Shown here piece by piece: positions 1 through 10,300 of a stretch of 64,000 nt of DNA (positions within the stretch are counted from its first letter, which is position 1; each line of letters starts with the position of its first letter). The notes beneath the pieces were generated by a model. It searched no databases. It had not been told where the DNA came from and was given only the letters and a program-made list of their open reading frames with translations. The DNA lies in assembly GCA_964019425.1 (NCBI GenBank), contig OZ025833.1, positions 721,226 to 785,225 of the forward strand, written 5' to 3'. Position numbers and translations under genes: made by a program. The stretch is from Flectonema sp. DT1601 (Eukaryota > Euglenozoa > Diplonemea > Diplonemida > Diplonemidae).

Positions 1-216
1 TTTTCACTCGCACCTTTTTTTTTTTTTTTAAAAAATTAGTTTTTTTTTTATTTTTTATATTATTTTCTTGTCTTCACGTTGCTGTAGTTTTGTATTTAAA
101 TAAGGAAAAAAGGCATCTTTTTTGTTTCTTGAATTGAGGGGATTTTTTTTTCTTTTTTTTTTTTTCATTTTAAATTCATTTCTCACGACCTCTCCAGCCC
201 AACATATATAATATGC

Positions 217-315
217 TGGCGCCTAACGATCCTTCGGTCTCGCTTCATGTTCAAGGGATGAAGCCGGAGGTGACAGAAAAATTACCACAGGGATAACTGG
301 CTTGTGGCAGCCAAG
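217..315 (+). rRNA. truncated LSU (28S-type) rRNA segment, probable pseudogene
   Basis: The stretch contains ATTACCACAGGGATAACTGG followed by CTTGTGGCAGCCAAGC, the near-invariant peptidyl-transferase-ring segment of eukaryotic cytosolic LSU rRNA domain V. The upstream part, with CCTAACGATCCTTCGGTC and then GGAGGTGACAGAAAA, also fits the order seen in eukaryotic 28S. The match stops abruptly after GCCAAGC: the expected GTTCATAGCGAC continuation is absent. Only about 100 nt of the roughly 3.5-kb gene is present, so it cannot be a complete functional LSU gene. It lies about 80 bp before the trans-splice acceptor of the first protein gene. It may be a retro-inserted rRNA fragment; a separately transcribed rRNA piece is less likely. 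The 216 bases before it are AT-rich homopolymer runs with no gene. Confidence 0.75.
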
Positions 316-430
316 CTGTGTTCCTGAACTGTCTTAATTCAATCGGTGCTTCTGTTGATGGTTATGTCAGTGATGGATACCTTTATCACATTTCACAGTT
401 AACAAAAAAAAAAAAAAAAAGAATCGCAAG

Positions 431-1099
431 ATGGTCGCAAAAGGAAAGTCAGAGAAAGAAAGAGGAGGCATTCTCGGATTGATTGTAAGTCTTCCATGGA
501 TTGCTGTGAAGGCTTGTGCGCTATTCGTGTTATTAATATTTGTACAAATCTTTATCGGAAGCACTCTGTGTGCAGTGTATGTATTCTATTCTACTTCAAG
601 TAGGTTTGATCCCAAACAATAATAAACAAACAAGCAAACAAACAAACAAACAAACAAACAAACAAACAAACAAACAAACAAACAAACAAACAAACAAACA
701 AACAAACAAACAAACAAACAAACAAACAAACAAACAAACAAACAAACAAACAAACAAACAAACAAACAAACAAACAAACAAACAAACAAACAAACAAACA
801 AACAAACAAACAAACAAACAAACAAACAAACAAACAAACAAACAAACAAACAAACAAACAAACAAACAAACAAACAAACAAACAAACAAACAAACAAACA
901 AACAAACAAACAAACAAACAAACAAACAAACAAACAAACAAACAAACAAACAAACAAACAAACAAACAAACAAACAAACAGTGAAGCAGCAGAAGGATTC
1001 CTCTTTGAAGAAGGCGACAGTATTCAGATCGCATGGGATCTGATGGCGAAATGCACAGCCGGTATGCACCCAGGAATCTGGTCTTGGGTTCTTTGGTAA
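431..1099 (+). CDS. small membrane protein of unknown function, two exons
   Basis: Not a family I recognise. Exon 1 runs 431-576 and exon 2 runs 982-1099, joined across a GT-AG intron (577-981) made almost entirely of an (AAAC)n microsatellite. The spliced frame gives 87 aa: a charged N-terminus (MVAKGKSEKERGG), one long hydrophobic segment at about residues 15-47 and a short soluble tail ending SWVLW. The ATG is 32 nt downstream of a pyrimidine-rich TTTCACAG (AG 397-398), a likely SL trans-splice acceptor. The stop TAA at 1097-1099 overlaps a GTAAGT; splicing that to the AG at 1151-1152 would give a 101-aa form ending at 1198. The open frame of exon 2 (EAAEGFLFEEGDSIQIAWDLMAKC) argues for a real exon. 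Confidence 0.55.
623..980 (+). repeat. (AAAC)n tetranucleotide microsatellite filling an intron
   Basis: About 85 copies of AAAC run almost without interruption; one G variant lies near the left edge. The repeat makes up most of the 405-bp intron 577-981, and its last unit supplies the acceptor (AAACAAACAG). The long Asn-Lys-Gln-Thr and Cys-Leu-Phe-Val frames across it are artefacts of a stop-free repeat. Confidence 0.95.
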
Positions 1100-1633
1100 G
1101 TCAACACCAACATCTGTTGAACTGTTTCATGTTCGATTCCCTACACCTGCAGTGAATGGAGTCAGATTACCGATAACAAACAGACAGTTTATGATTAAAC
1201 TACACGCAGTTCTGTAGTGTTGGTAGTAATCAACACACTTAGTGAGCTGCTGTACACACTTCTCGGTACGTAATATTGTTAGTTTTGTTAACCTGCTACA
1301 GGAGAGTGAGAGACGATGAGGGGGAAGGTTAACCAATCGGAAAAAAAACAAGAAAAAGAAAAATATTTTATTTAACTCACCTGTTGTTGAAAACTTCCCT
1401 CTCCCCTATCTGCATCTCTCAACATGGTGACTGCACGTGTTCTTATTGTTGGTTTTTTTCTTTTTTGAGAGAATCCTTCTATTTTGTTTGTTTTATTAAA
1501 AAGTTACATCACAACATGAAAGCAGCGAGTAACGAGTGGCAACCTCATTAACTTCACAATTCCAATATTTTATTATTTTATTATTTTATTATCACAATCA
1601 GGTTTTACTAAAGAGAGTAGCCGCACTAATAAA

Positions 1634-2157
1634 ATGGAATCTGCTCAGCCTTCAACCGGAAACAGCTACGGTATGTCTTCATGACTTAGTATGAAGGAAG
1701 AAAATTAAAAATAAAGGAAAATTAAAAAACACAAAAACCAGTTGACAAAGCGATTCATAATATCGAACAAGAGAGAGAAGAACTGAAGAAAGCGATTCGT
1801 TCCAAGGTTGGAAAGGGTACAGTCTGTGGTAGTGATGTTGATGTGGTGATTCAGTCCTTCGCAAACTGTTACATGATCACCGTCACGATGCTTCCTGTTG
1901 CTGGAACAATAGTCGAGTGCTCAAGTGATGGTATGAAAGAAGACCCTTCAGGTACCTACAGTGTTAACACTTTGTTGGGATCAGAATCTCCACTCGGACA
2001 GGTCGTAGGTCGTCAGCTCATCGAAGAAACATCAAAAGTGTCTTCAAAAAAAATAATTCTATACTTCGGTATGAAGAAAGACCTTCTTGATGGTGAAAAC
2101 ACCAACACTGCAATTAGAGAAACTCTTGAGGCGATTAGAAAATATAAAATGTGGTGA
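1634..2157 (+). CDS. PSMG3: proteasome assembly chaperone 3
   Basis: Exons 1634-1670 and 1742-2157 are joined across a 71-bp GTATGT...CCAG intron and encode 150 aa. The C-terminal half matches the PAC3/PSMG3 pattern: NTLLGSESPLGQVVGRQL corresponds to the family's VLLGxxEPLxxVxAxxL, then KKIILYFGMKKD, a helix with LEAIRKY, and the terminal aromatic motif KMW (VCQVW in animals). The middle region (VIQSFANCYMITVTML, then GTIVEC) fits the family's beta-sandwich strands. PAC3 pairs with PAC4 to help assemble the alpha ring of the 20S proteasome in the cytosol. The length agrees with the family (about 120 aa) plus an N-terminal extension that includes a short helix (IEQEREELKKAI). The trans-splice acceptor is at 1600-1601, giving a 32-nt leader. 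The family is divergent, so PAC4 is a less likely alternative. Confidence 0.75.
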
Positions 2158-2570
2158 TGACTAATCTCAACCAGAGAGACACCAACTTCACAAGTGTGTG
2201 AATGAAGTAAATCTTCAGTCACATTCAGTAGTCTGACTTAATAACCAAAGTCAGCCTCTCTCTTTGATAATTTATTGAACTGTTTGTCGGAAGTCATCTT
2301 CCGTTAGAGTTTCTGTTCTGTTGCTGCCTGCACAGGATATTTAATCCTCGACTTTGGTAGTTAATCAAATGTGTTCCTTTTAATTAGTTATTTTTGTTTT
2401 ACAGACATCCGGGATGCGAATAATACTACGAATTGGTATTAGTCAGGTCACCGTACCCTCCAATATGATCATATCGAACTACCTGTTAGCCTCCTTCTGC
2501 TGATAGTTTTTGATCAATACTTTTACCCCCCTTTTCAGGCATCTGATTCTGAAAAGAACTCTCTTGTCAA

Positions 2571-4586
2571 ATGGAACGCCCGAATAGTGCGGACCACACA
2601 ACTCTGAATGCCAAACAGAGGATTGAACAACGGAGAAGTAAACTCGATGCTGCAATAATAGCAAAGAAAGCAGGGACTGAAGAGGGAGGAGTAGTGAAGG
2701 AAGCAGAACCACAATTGGGAGAAGGAGAAGAACAGATAAGAAGAAGTCGTAAAAATATCGAAGACTTGAAAATGAAAGCCGCAGAAGAAGTAACCCGCTT
2801 CCGAGTCAGTACTGATGTCGATGAGTCAGAGCGAAGAGTTCACGAAAACACTCGCTACAGAGAACGACTTCAGTCACAGGCAGATGAAGCATCCAGTTCA
2901 TCACGCAGAGATAGTTCTGTTCTTTTAAAATGGAATTCGTTGTTTAAGAAAACCGTTCCACAAGATCTACTCGAAGCAATCAATAAACAAAAGGAAGCCT
3001 GTTCAAAGATAATATCAAGTAAAGACAGACTAATTGCAGACTTAAAAGAAGAATTGAAAATGAAAGATGAGATTTACGTAAAAAGTTTAAAAGAACAAGC
3101 GAATGCGATTGACAACCTAATTCAAACAATGCATGGAAGGACTAGAGATATGATCGAAAGATACGCTGATGAGTTGGAATCTATTGAAGCTTCGTTCATG
3201 AATGAAAGAAAGGAGCTTCTAAACAAACAACAAGGAGAGATTGATTCATTAACTGAACGTCGGAGAAATATTGAAGATCAATACATGAAAAGGAGACAAG
3301 AAAAAGTTGAGGATTGGCAACAACGGCTACACGAAATTCATGAAACCTACGGAGAGTATTATAATAAATTAAAATGTCAATTGCAAACTGAAATTCAAGG
3401 ATTGGAACAACAACTCGAAGAGATGAGAGCCTTGTACCAACTAAACGCTGAAAAACTAAACTACAACCTCCAAGTACTATCTGAACGTGTTAAAGAAAAC
3501 GATAAAGCCATCGCAACTCATAAACGAAAACTCGCTCGTTTGCAAGATGTCCTATCAGGATTGATCACAAAGTACGCCGACACAGATAAAAGATTCCGCC
3601 AAGAAAATAATATCCTAACGGAGTCATACAGACGCATAACAGAACAATATAAAGACCTCCAATTGAAGTTTCAATATTTCGAAAAAGCAGACACAGAAAA
3701 ATACAAACAAGTCTGGGCGATGAATGAAGAAGAAGCAATGCAGTTGGTAAACCAGTGTCTGGTCGCTGATAAAATATTATTTGAACAACAACTGGGAGTT
3801 GAATGGAAGCCACCTGATCTAAACTTCTGGCAAGAAGAAGACATCGAGCACAATGGCGATCACGAGGAAGATGAAGTACCTGAAGACACCAGCGATAAAG
3901 AACTTTCCGACACGGCTCTCAGTATGTTTGAAGTGTTGAAATCTGAATGTGGATTCCTTGTGGAAGACAGAGTTAAGAAGACTCACACGATGCTGAATGA
4001 GGCGAAAGATGCAAAAGTTGACAACATGAGACTCGAATCAATATTCAAAGCTCTCGGAGTTAAATCAAAAACAGACATCGTAAAGATGTTAAACCACTTC
4101 ACTGTTCCTGGATCAGAAGAATCTGGTGAAGCTGAATTAATATCACCTCAAGATTGTATAAAAGCGTTGAACGCTTTCGTAGATCAACAAAACAAGAATG
4201 CATGTTTAGTCACCAGTAAGAAACATCAACAAGCATCACAAGAACAACGTATCCGTCAAAGAAGACGACGAGAAGAAAAAGAATTTTGGATTCGAATGGG
4301 TGGGATCATTCCTGAGTCTCATCACAGAATCTCAACAGCTCTTGAAAACGGTCTTGAGAAGTATTTAACAATTCTACAGGATCGTACCGTCTTGATTGAT
4401 GAGACTGATGCCATTCGACAGCAGAATGATGAACTACGAGCCCTTCTCAATACTTACATGCAATCAAAGATCAACGAAGAGTTATTTCATCCTCCTCAGT
4501 TGACTGTTGCAAGCGGACCTCAAAACAGCCATCCTGGTCATCATAATTCTCAAAACATGGGTTCGTCAATCCCACCACCTCGATGA
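2571..4586 (+). CDS. DRC1: dynein regulatory complex protein 1 (CCDC164-like)
   Basis: An intronless 671-aa, mostly coiled-coil protein; animal DRC1 is about 740 aa. It has the conserved DRC1 block around residues 95-195 (LLEAINKQKEACSKII, SKDRLIADLKEELKMKDEIY), the central RLQDVLSGLITKYADTDKRF and LTESYRRITEQYKDLQLKF stretches, and the hallmark WAMNEEEAMQLVNQCLVADK near residue 380 followed by EQQLGVEWKPP. DRC1 is the base-plate subunit of the nexin-dynein regulatory complex on axonemal doublets and controls ciliary bending, so this organism builds motile flagella. The ATG lies 32 nt after a textbook trans-splice acceptor (CCCCCCTTTTCAG, AG 2537-2538). The last 30 residues are low-complexity (His, Asn, Pro). 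Confidence 0.92.
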   Translation: MERPNSADHTTLNAKQRIEQRRSKLDAAIIAKKAGTEEGGVVKEAEPQLGEGEEQIRRSRKNIEDLKMKAAEEVTRFRVSTDVDESERRVHENTRYRERLQSQADEASSSSRRDSSVLLKWNSLFKKTVPQDLLEAINKQKEACSKIISSKDRLIADLKEELKMKDEIYVKSLKEQANAIDNLIQTMHGRTRDMIERYADELESIEASFMNERKELLNKQQGEIDSLTERRRNIEDQYMKRRQEKVEDWQQRLHEIHETYGEYYNKLKCQLQTEIQGLEQQLEEMRALYQLNAEKLNYNLQVLSERVKENDKAIATHKRKLARLQDVLSGLITKYADTDKRFRQENNILTESYRRITEQYKDLQLKFQYFEKADTEKYKQVWAMNEEEAMQLVNQCLVADKILFEQQLGVEWKPPDLNFWQEEDIEHNGDHEEDEVPEDTSDKELSDTALSMFEVLKSECGFLVEDRVKKTHTMLNEAKDAKVDNMRLESIFKALGVKSKTDIVKMLNHFTVPGSEESGEAELISPQDCIKALNAFVDQQNKNACLVTSKKHQQASQEQRIRQRRRREEKEFWIRMGGIIPESHHRISTALENGLEKYLTILQDRTVLIDETDAIRQQNDELRALLNTYMQSKINEELFHPPQLTVASGPQNSHPGHHNSQNMGSSIPPPR

Positions 4587-4995
4587 TGAGAATACGTTCG
4601 TTGGTTACACAGCCTTGAAAGCTTTTTATAGTCGAGATAGGTAAGCAGGGGAAGGGTAATATCTGCCGGCAGGGTGGACAAAAAAAAGTTAGTTCAGTTT
4701 TTTTTCTAAATTATTATTATTTTTTTTTTTTTACCTAGAAGACTCAGAAGTAAGACGAGGAAACAAAAAAGAAAAAAAAAAAAAAAAAAAAAAAGATACG
4801 TTTGTGTATAAATATTTTCGCTCTCCGAAAAACATATTTTCTGTAGAAATAATTTAGAAGGAGTTCATAAATACTCAGCAATCCAGGTTATTGAAAATAA
4901 CAACCATCTGTAAAGAACGGGCAAACATCATAATTACTCACTCTGTCAACACTCAGGTTTATCAAGTCTATATAGTCTTTTTGTTTATATATAAA

Positions 4996-6561
4996 ATGTT
5001 TAATCGGCTCATGGCACCGGCCTCGCCAACGTCAGCGAGTCCGACGACTGAATTCAAAGAAGGAGAAGTCGTTCGATTGAGAAAATTGAAATTAATGCAA
5101 ATTGCACATGAAGGAACTCTATGTGCGTTGAGAGAAGCGATTCCAGAGAAGGCATCGTGGAAGGTTGTGACTCCAAGCGGAACAGTTGTTGAGGTGTTGA
5201 CCTCATCACTGAAAAGACTTGATTCACCAGATTTATACTCAACAGGTGAGGTAGTCAGACTACGTAACTTGGGAATGCTTCTTCTCAAATACGATGGTCA
5301 GCTAGCAGCTGTTCAGCAATACCTTCCAAAAGAAGACACTTGGAAGGTAACAACAAACACGGGTGATAAACTTCAACTTACTGCATCTCATTTAAAGAAA
5401 ATAGACTCTCCTACTTTATACAAAACTGGTGATCTCGCTAGACTCATTGCAGGTGATAATCAGGGAGAAGTTGTTGTTGTAAAAGAATATCTTGATCGAA
5501 AAGATAAATGGATAATCGTAAGAGGGCAGACAACTGGAACCCAATTAGAAGTATGCAGTACACTACTAAAGGCTGTATCACCAACACTATTCCATCCTGG
5601 AGATGAGGTGACTGTTGGTATTGAGATCGGTAGAATAGAAGAATACGTATCATTTAGTGATCAGTATAAAATTATGATGTCTGATGGAACTTCAAGAAAC
5701 GCTTTCTCTGAAGACATAAACTCCGGTTCGACAGGTGCTTCTTTCGACAGTCTGGCAGCTTCAGGAAACAAACTCAGCTCTTCAACATCGTCATCGTCTG
5801 GGATATTCTCAAAATTTAAAACTAAATTATGGTCCAATTCTCAATCACTTGACCAGAAGGGACCATACAACTCTGGCGATCAGATTCATATGGTCGGGTA
5901 CTTAACTCAAAAAGATGGAATCATGGCACTATTAAAAAACTATAAAGAACAAAAACAAAAATGGGAAGCAATCGTCTACAGTACAGGTGAAACAGTTGAA
6001 CTTCCTGTGAAACACATCAGACCAGGTATATCTCAACCAGATAAATACCTTGATGGAACACCTGGTACAGTGATGGCATGTGGTACTCGTGCGGTGGTAC
6101 AATCCGTTGACACAGAGAAAGGATTGATAACGGTTAGAACAGATGCGGGTAAGAAGTATAAATTATACAGCGATCAGTTTCTACTTGATTGTGACGTCGT
6201 TGCGGCGCAACAAGCAGCGACTCAAAGTAAGCAACGGAGGCCTCAGTTGAGTGAAAACGAATTAATCCTCGTTGATGAGGTTCTTACTTTATTAGAATCA
6301 GTTGGAACCACACTTGAAGAAGCTCGGGGGTTCACAGAATCTGACTTGGATGAGCTACTCAGAGACGAGTTAAAGTTATCTGTTATTAAAAGAAATAGAA
6401 TGAAAAACATCATCAGATCCGACTACGTTCCTCCCCCAGCCTGCCCTCCAATCGCAGCCTACGAAGCAAAGGAAGATCAAAGCAATAACGATTACTTCTC
6501 ATCTACTCCTCCTGAAGAGTCAAAGCCTGGTGGGGATCCGTTTCAGTTTTTGGCTGAATAA
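4996..6561 (+). CDS. protein of about six SH3-like barrel repeats with a C-terminal helical domain
   Basis: No named family recognised. From the chosen ATG (39 nt after AG 4955-4956) the protein is 521 aa; the frame is open 35 codons further upstream, but that part precedes the acceptor. It consists of about six repeats of roughly 50 aa. Each begins with a Gly-Glu/Asp motif (GEVVRLRKL, GEVVRLRNL, GDLARLIAG, GDEVTVGIE, GDQIHMVGY) and contains a KWKV-type strand and a TxTG turn, resembling small beta-barrel (SH3/KOW-like) folds. A serine-rich linker lies between repeats four and five. The C-terminus (ENELILVDEVLTLLESVG through RDELKLSVIKRNRMK) resembles a SAM-like helical bundle. No signal peptide or membrane segment is visible. 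A scaffold or binding role is an inference from the repeat layout. Confidence 0.7.
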   Translation: MFNRLMAPASPTSASPTTEFKEGEVVRLRKLKLMQIAHEGTLCALREAIPEKASWKVVTPSGTVVEVLTSSLKRLDSPDLYSTGEVVRLRNLGMLLLKYDGQLAAVQQYLPKEDTWKVTTNTGDKLQLTASHLKKIDSPTLYKTGDLARLIAGDNQGEVVVVKEYLDRKDKWIIVRGQTTGTQLEVCSTLLKAVSPTLFHPGDEVTVGIEIGRIEEYVSFSDQYKIMMSDGTSRNAFSEDINSGSTGASFDSLAASGNKLSSSTSSSSGIFSKFKTKLWSNSQSLDQKGPYNSGDQIHMVGYLTQKDGIMALLKNYKEQKQKWEAIVYSTGETVELPVKHIRPGISQPDKYLDGTPGTVMACGTRAVVQSVDTEKGLITVRTDAGKKYKLYSDQFLLDCDVVAAQQAATQSKQRRPQLSENELILVDEVLTLLESVGTTLEEARGFTESDLDELLRDELKLSVIKRNRMKNIIRSDYVPPPACPPIAAYEAKEDQSNNDYFSSTPPEESKPGGDPFQFLAE

Positions 6562-7248
6562 AACATAATCTTATATAATATATTTTTTTTTAATGTTTTT
6601 TTTTTCTTTCGTGTTCTTATCCCACCCACGTAAAACAATAACGCAGTCTGAGTTGATTGCATGCCTTGCCTGGCGTTGGTTGTTTTTTTCTTTCTTTTTT
6701 TTTTTCTTTTCCTTTTGTTACCAAGGGTAAGTCACCCCCCCAAAAAAAACAAAGCGAAACAAGGGATTTTCTTTTTTTAACTAAAAGTAAAGAAAATAAA
6801 AACCTCCCTGTGACCGGCCTACATGGGGCGCTCATATATTATCGAGGGTTTTTTTTTTCTTATTTTTCCCCTTTCCCTTTTCAAATTTTCTCTTTTGTTT
6901 GGTGCATTCCGATAAAGCCAAAAGATTGGCTTTTTTTTTTGTGACAGATGAAACGATAGACACGCGTCGTTCTCTTTGCTTTACAAGGAGGAGATCGTTT
7001 AGAGTATTCATGAGATGTTTTCTTATTGCTCAGAGTGTGTCTGCCTTCATAAGTTCACTTACTGATGAAAGAAAAAAAATAATAATAGGGAAACTTTAAT
7101 TATCATTATTGGTTATTTCTACGTGTTTCTGTTTGTGGTTCTTCTGCAGGCTACCTTTTTGAGTCTTAGTTTAATTTAATTTTTTCTCTTTTTTTTTTTT
7201 TCGTTCTTTAAGTTTGGTCAGATTCCTTTTTTTATTAAAAAACAATTT

Positions 7249-7284
<36 letters not shown>

Positions 7285-7621
7285 GTTGAGAAATTAGTGT
7301 TATCGACCGACCCCTTAACGACTCTGGCTTTCATTCTAGGTTGGTCTGAGCGCGTGAGTAGATTGCCTACTTAGTCTTGTGGTTGTGAATCAAGTAACAG
7401 ATTCCCTCTAGTTTGACTTTGATAAATAAATAAAACAATATTTTTCTTTCTTTCTTTCTTTTTTTTTTTTTTTCCGTCAGACTTTGTTCTACCCTTCCCC
7501 CTCCTCAATCGGTCGAGAGAGTTGGTATCTAAACTACGTTGAGAATCCTGTATGATGACAACGGTATTTCATTTTTATTATTGTAATTATTAAGATTATT
7601 GTTCTTTCACAGACTCTCTAA
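6562..7621. other. intergenic, homopolymer-rich
   Basis: About 1 kb with many poly-T and poly-A runs, including a T-run over 40 nt long near 7251-7283 and a TTTC/CTTT tract near 7445. No conserved coding frame is seen. The right end carries the trans-splice acceptor (GTTCTTTCACAG, AG 7611-7612) of the next gene, so most of it is probably 3' UTR plus spacer. Confidence 0.6.
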
Positions 7622-10300
7622 ATGCTGCAGGGCTCAAGTAGCTGGAGGGCACGATACGAGAGGATTGCTATTGACGTCCGACACAGATCATCATCACCAC
7701 CGATGGAGGGAGGAAGTCGAGTGTACTTCAGCGAACCAGAGATGTTACTGAACCCTCGGGTTGCAGATCCTAAAGGAAAACATAAACTACCAGCAGTCAT
7801 AATTACTTATGAAGAAACAATGGATGGGATCCCCGTCTCTAACTGGATGGCTCCTTTAGGAGCAGATGATGAGGACTTCTTATGCGCACCAGAACATGAA
7901 TGCGGTCTAACAGAAGAAGAAGAAGAACAGATCGCCATCGATCAGGAGGAATGGGAACGCGAAGAACAGGAACGAGAACGACTCAGAAGGAAAAACAGAA
8001 GACAAACTCTTCATCAGCATCAACAACACCAACAACAACACCATTCACAACAACACCATTCACAGCAGGCTTCTCAACAATCTCTTCCAGAAAGGAGCAC
8101 TCCTTCAGTACCAAAGAGAAAGCAAAAGCGCAGAGGAGGGACCTCACCGGGGAGTTCTTCGAGTGTACTTCTCGCTAAAGAAAATGTTCCGACTGCAGAT
8201 CCTCCGCTTCCAATTCCACATCCGTTCCCACAATCAGTTCCATCTTCAATCCGAACAACGTTTTGTAACAACAACAACACCAACACCAGCAGCAATAACA
8301 ACAACAACACCAACACCAGCAGCAATAACAACAACAACAACACCAATAACAGCAGCAGCAACAACAACAACACCCCAAGCAGCAGCTGTGAGTTCGAAAG
8401 GAGCAACAACAGCAACGTCCCACCTGTCACTGGAAGCAACGCTCCTCCATTTTTAACTGGCGCGGCGTTCACAAAGAGTACGGAAAAGGACACTTTGTCA
8501 GGTAAGGAATCTCCACTTCCAATCAGTCACTTATCGAGTGGTTTAAATGGATCCTTTAGTGGATCTCTTTCAACATTGAGGAACGGATCGTACAACATTC
8601 CACAAACTGTTGAGGAGTTGGGTGCCGTCAGACATGAGAAGTTAGCTGATGGACCAGCTGGAGCATCTCACAGTCACTCTCCTGTTGTTTCTGACCCGCC
8701 TCCAATGATGATGAAGCGACTCGTCTTTAGACAAAAGGAAAAGGAAAAAGAGCAAAAAGAAAAACTAGAACAGCAACAAAGACAAGCCAGCGGGTCATCT
8801 TGCAGCAGCAGTGAACATCTTCACATTTCTAAACCAATTCACAGAGAGATTGTAAGAGCGTCATCACCAGTTTACATGACTTCATTATCTCCAGTACACG
8901 CAGGTTATGGAAGCCCAGCTGTTGGTTCTACAGCAAGTTGTCAACCACCAGTTCTGGCACCTCCTCCATCAGTGATGATGAGAGAGAGAGCTGCTGTTAT
9001 TCCAACAAGAGAAGCACTCATTGCGAGTGTTTTAATTACTTTATCTATCACCTTCGTTGAGGAAGATCATCGCATAGAACTACACAGAGCCGCCATCGCA
9101 GAGAGAAAGAAGCAACTTTGTGTCAGAACATCCCTCACAGCAGCTCTTATTGTAGCGGCTGCGGGTAACCAAACTGCTGAACACATTCGACTAATTGACT
9201 TCCGTTCAGAAAGTATTTCAGGTCTGATGTCATTAGTTGGTAGTGTTGGCGCTGCTATAACTCATAAGAAGATGTACCTCCGCCGTAAGAGAGAATGGGA
9301 CATGTCGAGGATATTAAGACGAAGAGAGATTGAAACTGGTGAGACTGAAGATCGTATTAGAATCTCACTCGAAGAGAATGAATTCTTTCATGGAATTAAA
9401 GAAAGTCAAAGTGAAGAAGAAGGAACATTGCCGCAAGCTCCGCTTCAGGTGGAGCCGTTTCCGTACACGCCGTCGTTGTTTAAGGCTGCTGATGGGTTTA
9501 GTTTGTTGTTTGGGAACTTAGCTCCGAAGAGTCCATCTAGATTTGTGACAAATGATAAACTCTCCTCAATGATGATGAATAAAGTTATCTGTGATGATGA
9601 TTCTTCATTCGACAGCAGCAGTATTCTAACTGAAGACGAGAATGAGAACAGTTCTACTTGTGGTGACATGACTCGTTCTATTGATGACGACTCTTGTGAT
9701 ACGGGTGAGCAAAATCAAATCAGCTCTCCAATTCCAAAAACAATTCTCTCACCTGCTGTTGTTGTTCCGAAATCACTGAATTGCTCTCCAACACCAATTA
9801 AAACAATTGATGACAATAACAACATCGTTATCGATACCTCAGTTAGAGCATTCGAAAGTGTTACTCCTCCTCGATTTGGTGAACAACAAGAACCAGAACC
9901 GTCATTCAAAGTGAATGAAATCGAAGAGAGAATAGCTGAGATTGAGTTTTTGAGAGCGGCGTCTCCAATTCCAGCGATGATGACGAGTATTGAAGTTGTT
10001 GAAGAAGAGAAAGACTCAGAGATATCACTTAGTCAGGGTCTGGTAGTCGACGAACCTGTCTTTTCGGAAGCAGATGAAGAAACCTACGCAGACAACAGTT
10101 CGACCTCTACTCCAGTAATGCAGTACGACAGTAAACCAGCTATTCCTTCACTTAAGCTGCCAACTCCGAGAAAGAATGATTCTTCCATCAACGCGGTATC
10201 TGCTCGTACTTTCATTCCTGAAACTTCCCGCCGTCATGTAAAAAACGTTCCTCAGAAGGGATGTGGTTGTACAGGTGGTGATGGTTGTGTTGTGATGTAG
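7622..10300 (+). CDS. 892-aa low-complexity protein with a C-terminal CaaX box
   Basis: Function not recognised. The ATG lies 9 nt after a trans-splice acceptor (AG 7611-7612). The protein has an acidic patch (TEEEEEQIAIDQEEWEREEQ), a His/Gln-rich stretch near residues 135-160, an Asn/Ser/Thr-rich stretch near 214-256 encoded by AAC and AGC microsatellite DNA, and a basic coiled-coil-like segment (RQKEKEKEQKEKLEQQQRQ). A more ordered region lies at about residues 460-590 (RAAVIPTREALIASVLITL, then a helical stretch to MSRILRRREIE), possibly the conserved core. The C-terminus GCGCTGGDGCVVM ends in CVVM, a classical CaaX box of the type usually farnesylated, with two further cysteines nearby that could be palmitoylated. 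A membrane-anchored cytosolic protein is the inference. Confidence 0.75.
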   Translation: MLQGSSSWRARYERIAIDVRHRSSSPPMEGGSRVYFSEPEMLLNPRVADPKGKHKLPAVIITYEETMDGIPVSNWMAPLGADDEDFLCAPEHECGLTEEEEEQIAIDQEEWEREEQERERLRRKNRRQTLHQHQQHQQQHHSQQHHSQQASQQSLPERSTPSVPKRKQKRRGGTSPGSSSSVLLAKENVPTADPPLPIPHPFPQSVPSSIRTTFCNNNNTNTSSNNNNNTNTSSNNNNNNTNNSSSNNNNTPSSSCEFERSNNSNVPPVTGSNAPPFLTGAAFTKSTEKDTLSGKESPLPISHLSSGLNGSFSGSLSTLRNGSYNIPQTVEELGAVRHEKLADGPAGASHSHSPVVSDPPPMMMKRLVFRQKEKEKEQKEKLEQQQRQASGSSCSSSEHLHISKPIHREIVRASSPVYMTSLSPVHAGYGSPAVGSTASCQPPVLAPPPSVMMRERAAVIPTREALIASVLITLSITFVEEDHRIELHRAAIAERKKQLCVRTSLTAALIVAAAGNQTAEHIRLIDFRSESISGLMSLVGSVGAAITHKKMYLRRKREWDMSRILRRREIETGETEDRIRISLEENEFFHGIKESQSEEEGTLPQAPLQVEPFPYTPSLFKAADGFSLLFGNLAPKSPSRFVTNDKLSSMMMNKVICDDDSSFDSSSILTEDENENSSTCGDMTRSIDDDSCDTGEQNQISSPIPKTILSPAVVVPKSLNCSPTPIKTIDDNNNIVIDTSVRAFESVTPPRFGEQQEPEPSFKVNEIEERIAEIEFLRAASPIPAMMTSIEVVEEEKDSEISLSQGLVVDEPVFSEADEETYADNSSTSTPVMQYDSKPAIPSLKLPTPRKNDSSINAVSARTFIPETSRRHVKNVPQKGCGCTGGDGCVVM

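Noticed and set aside
586..1069. Cys-Leu-Phe-Val and Asn-Lys-Gln-Thr repeat proteins on both strands
   Set aside because: Translations of the (AAAC)n microsatellite, which lies within an intron.
4891..4995. Longer start for the SH3-repeat protein
   Set aside because: The extension lies partly before the likely trans-splice acceptor (AG 4955-4956) and reads like UTR; ATG 4996 gives a sensible N-terminus.
8074..8493. Leucine- and cysteine-rich minus-strand frames in the 892-aa gene
   Set aside because: Shadow translations of AAC/AGC repeats coding for Asn and Ser on the + strand.
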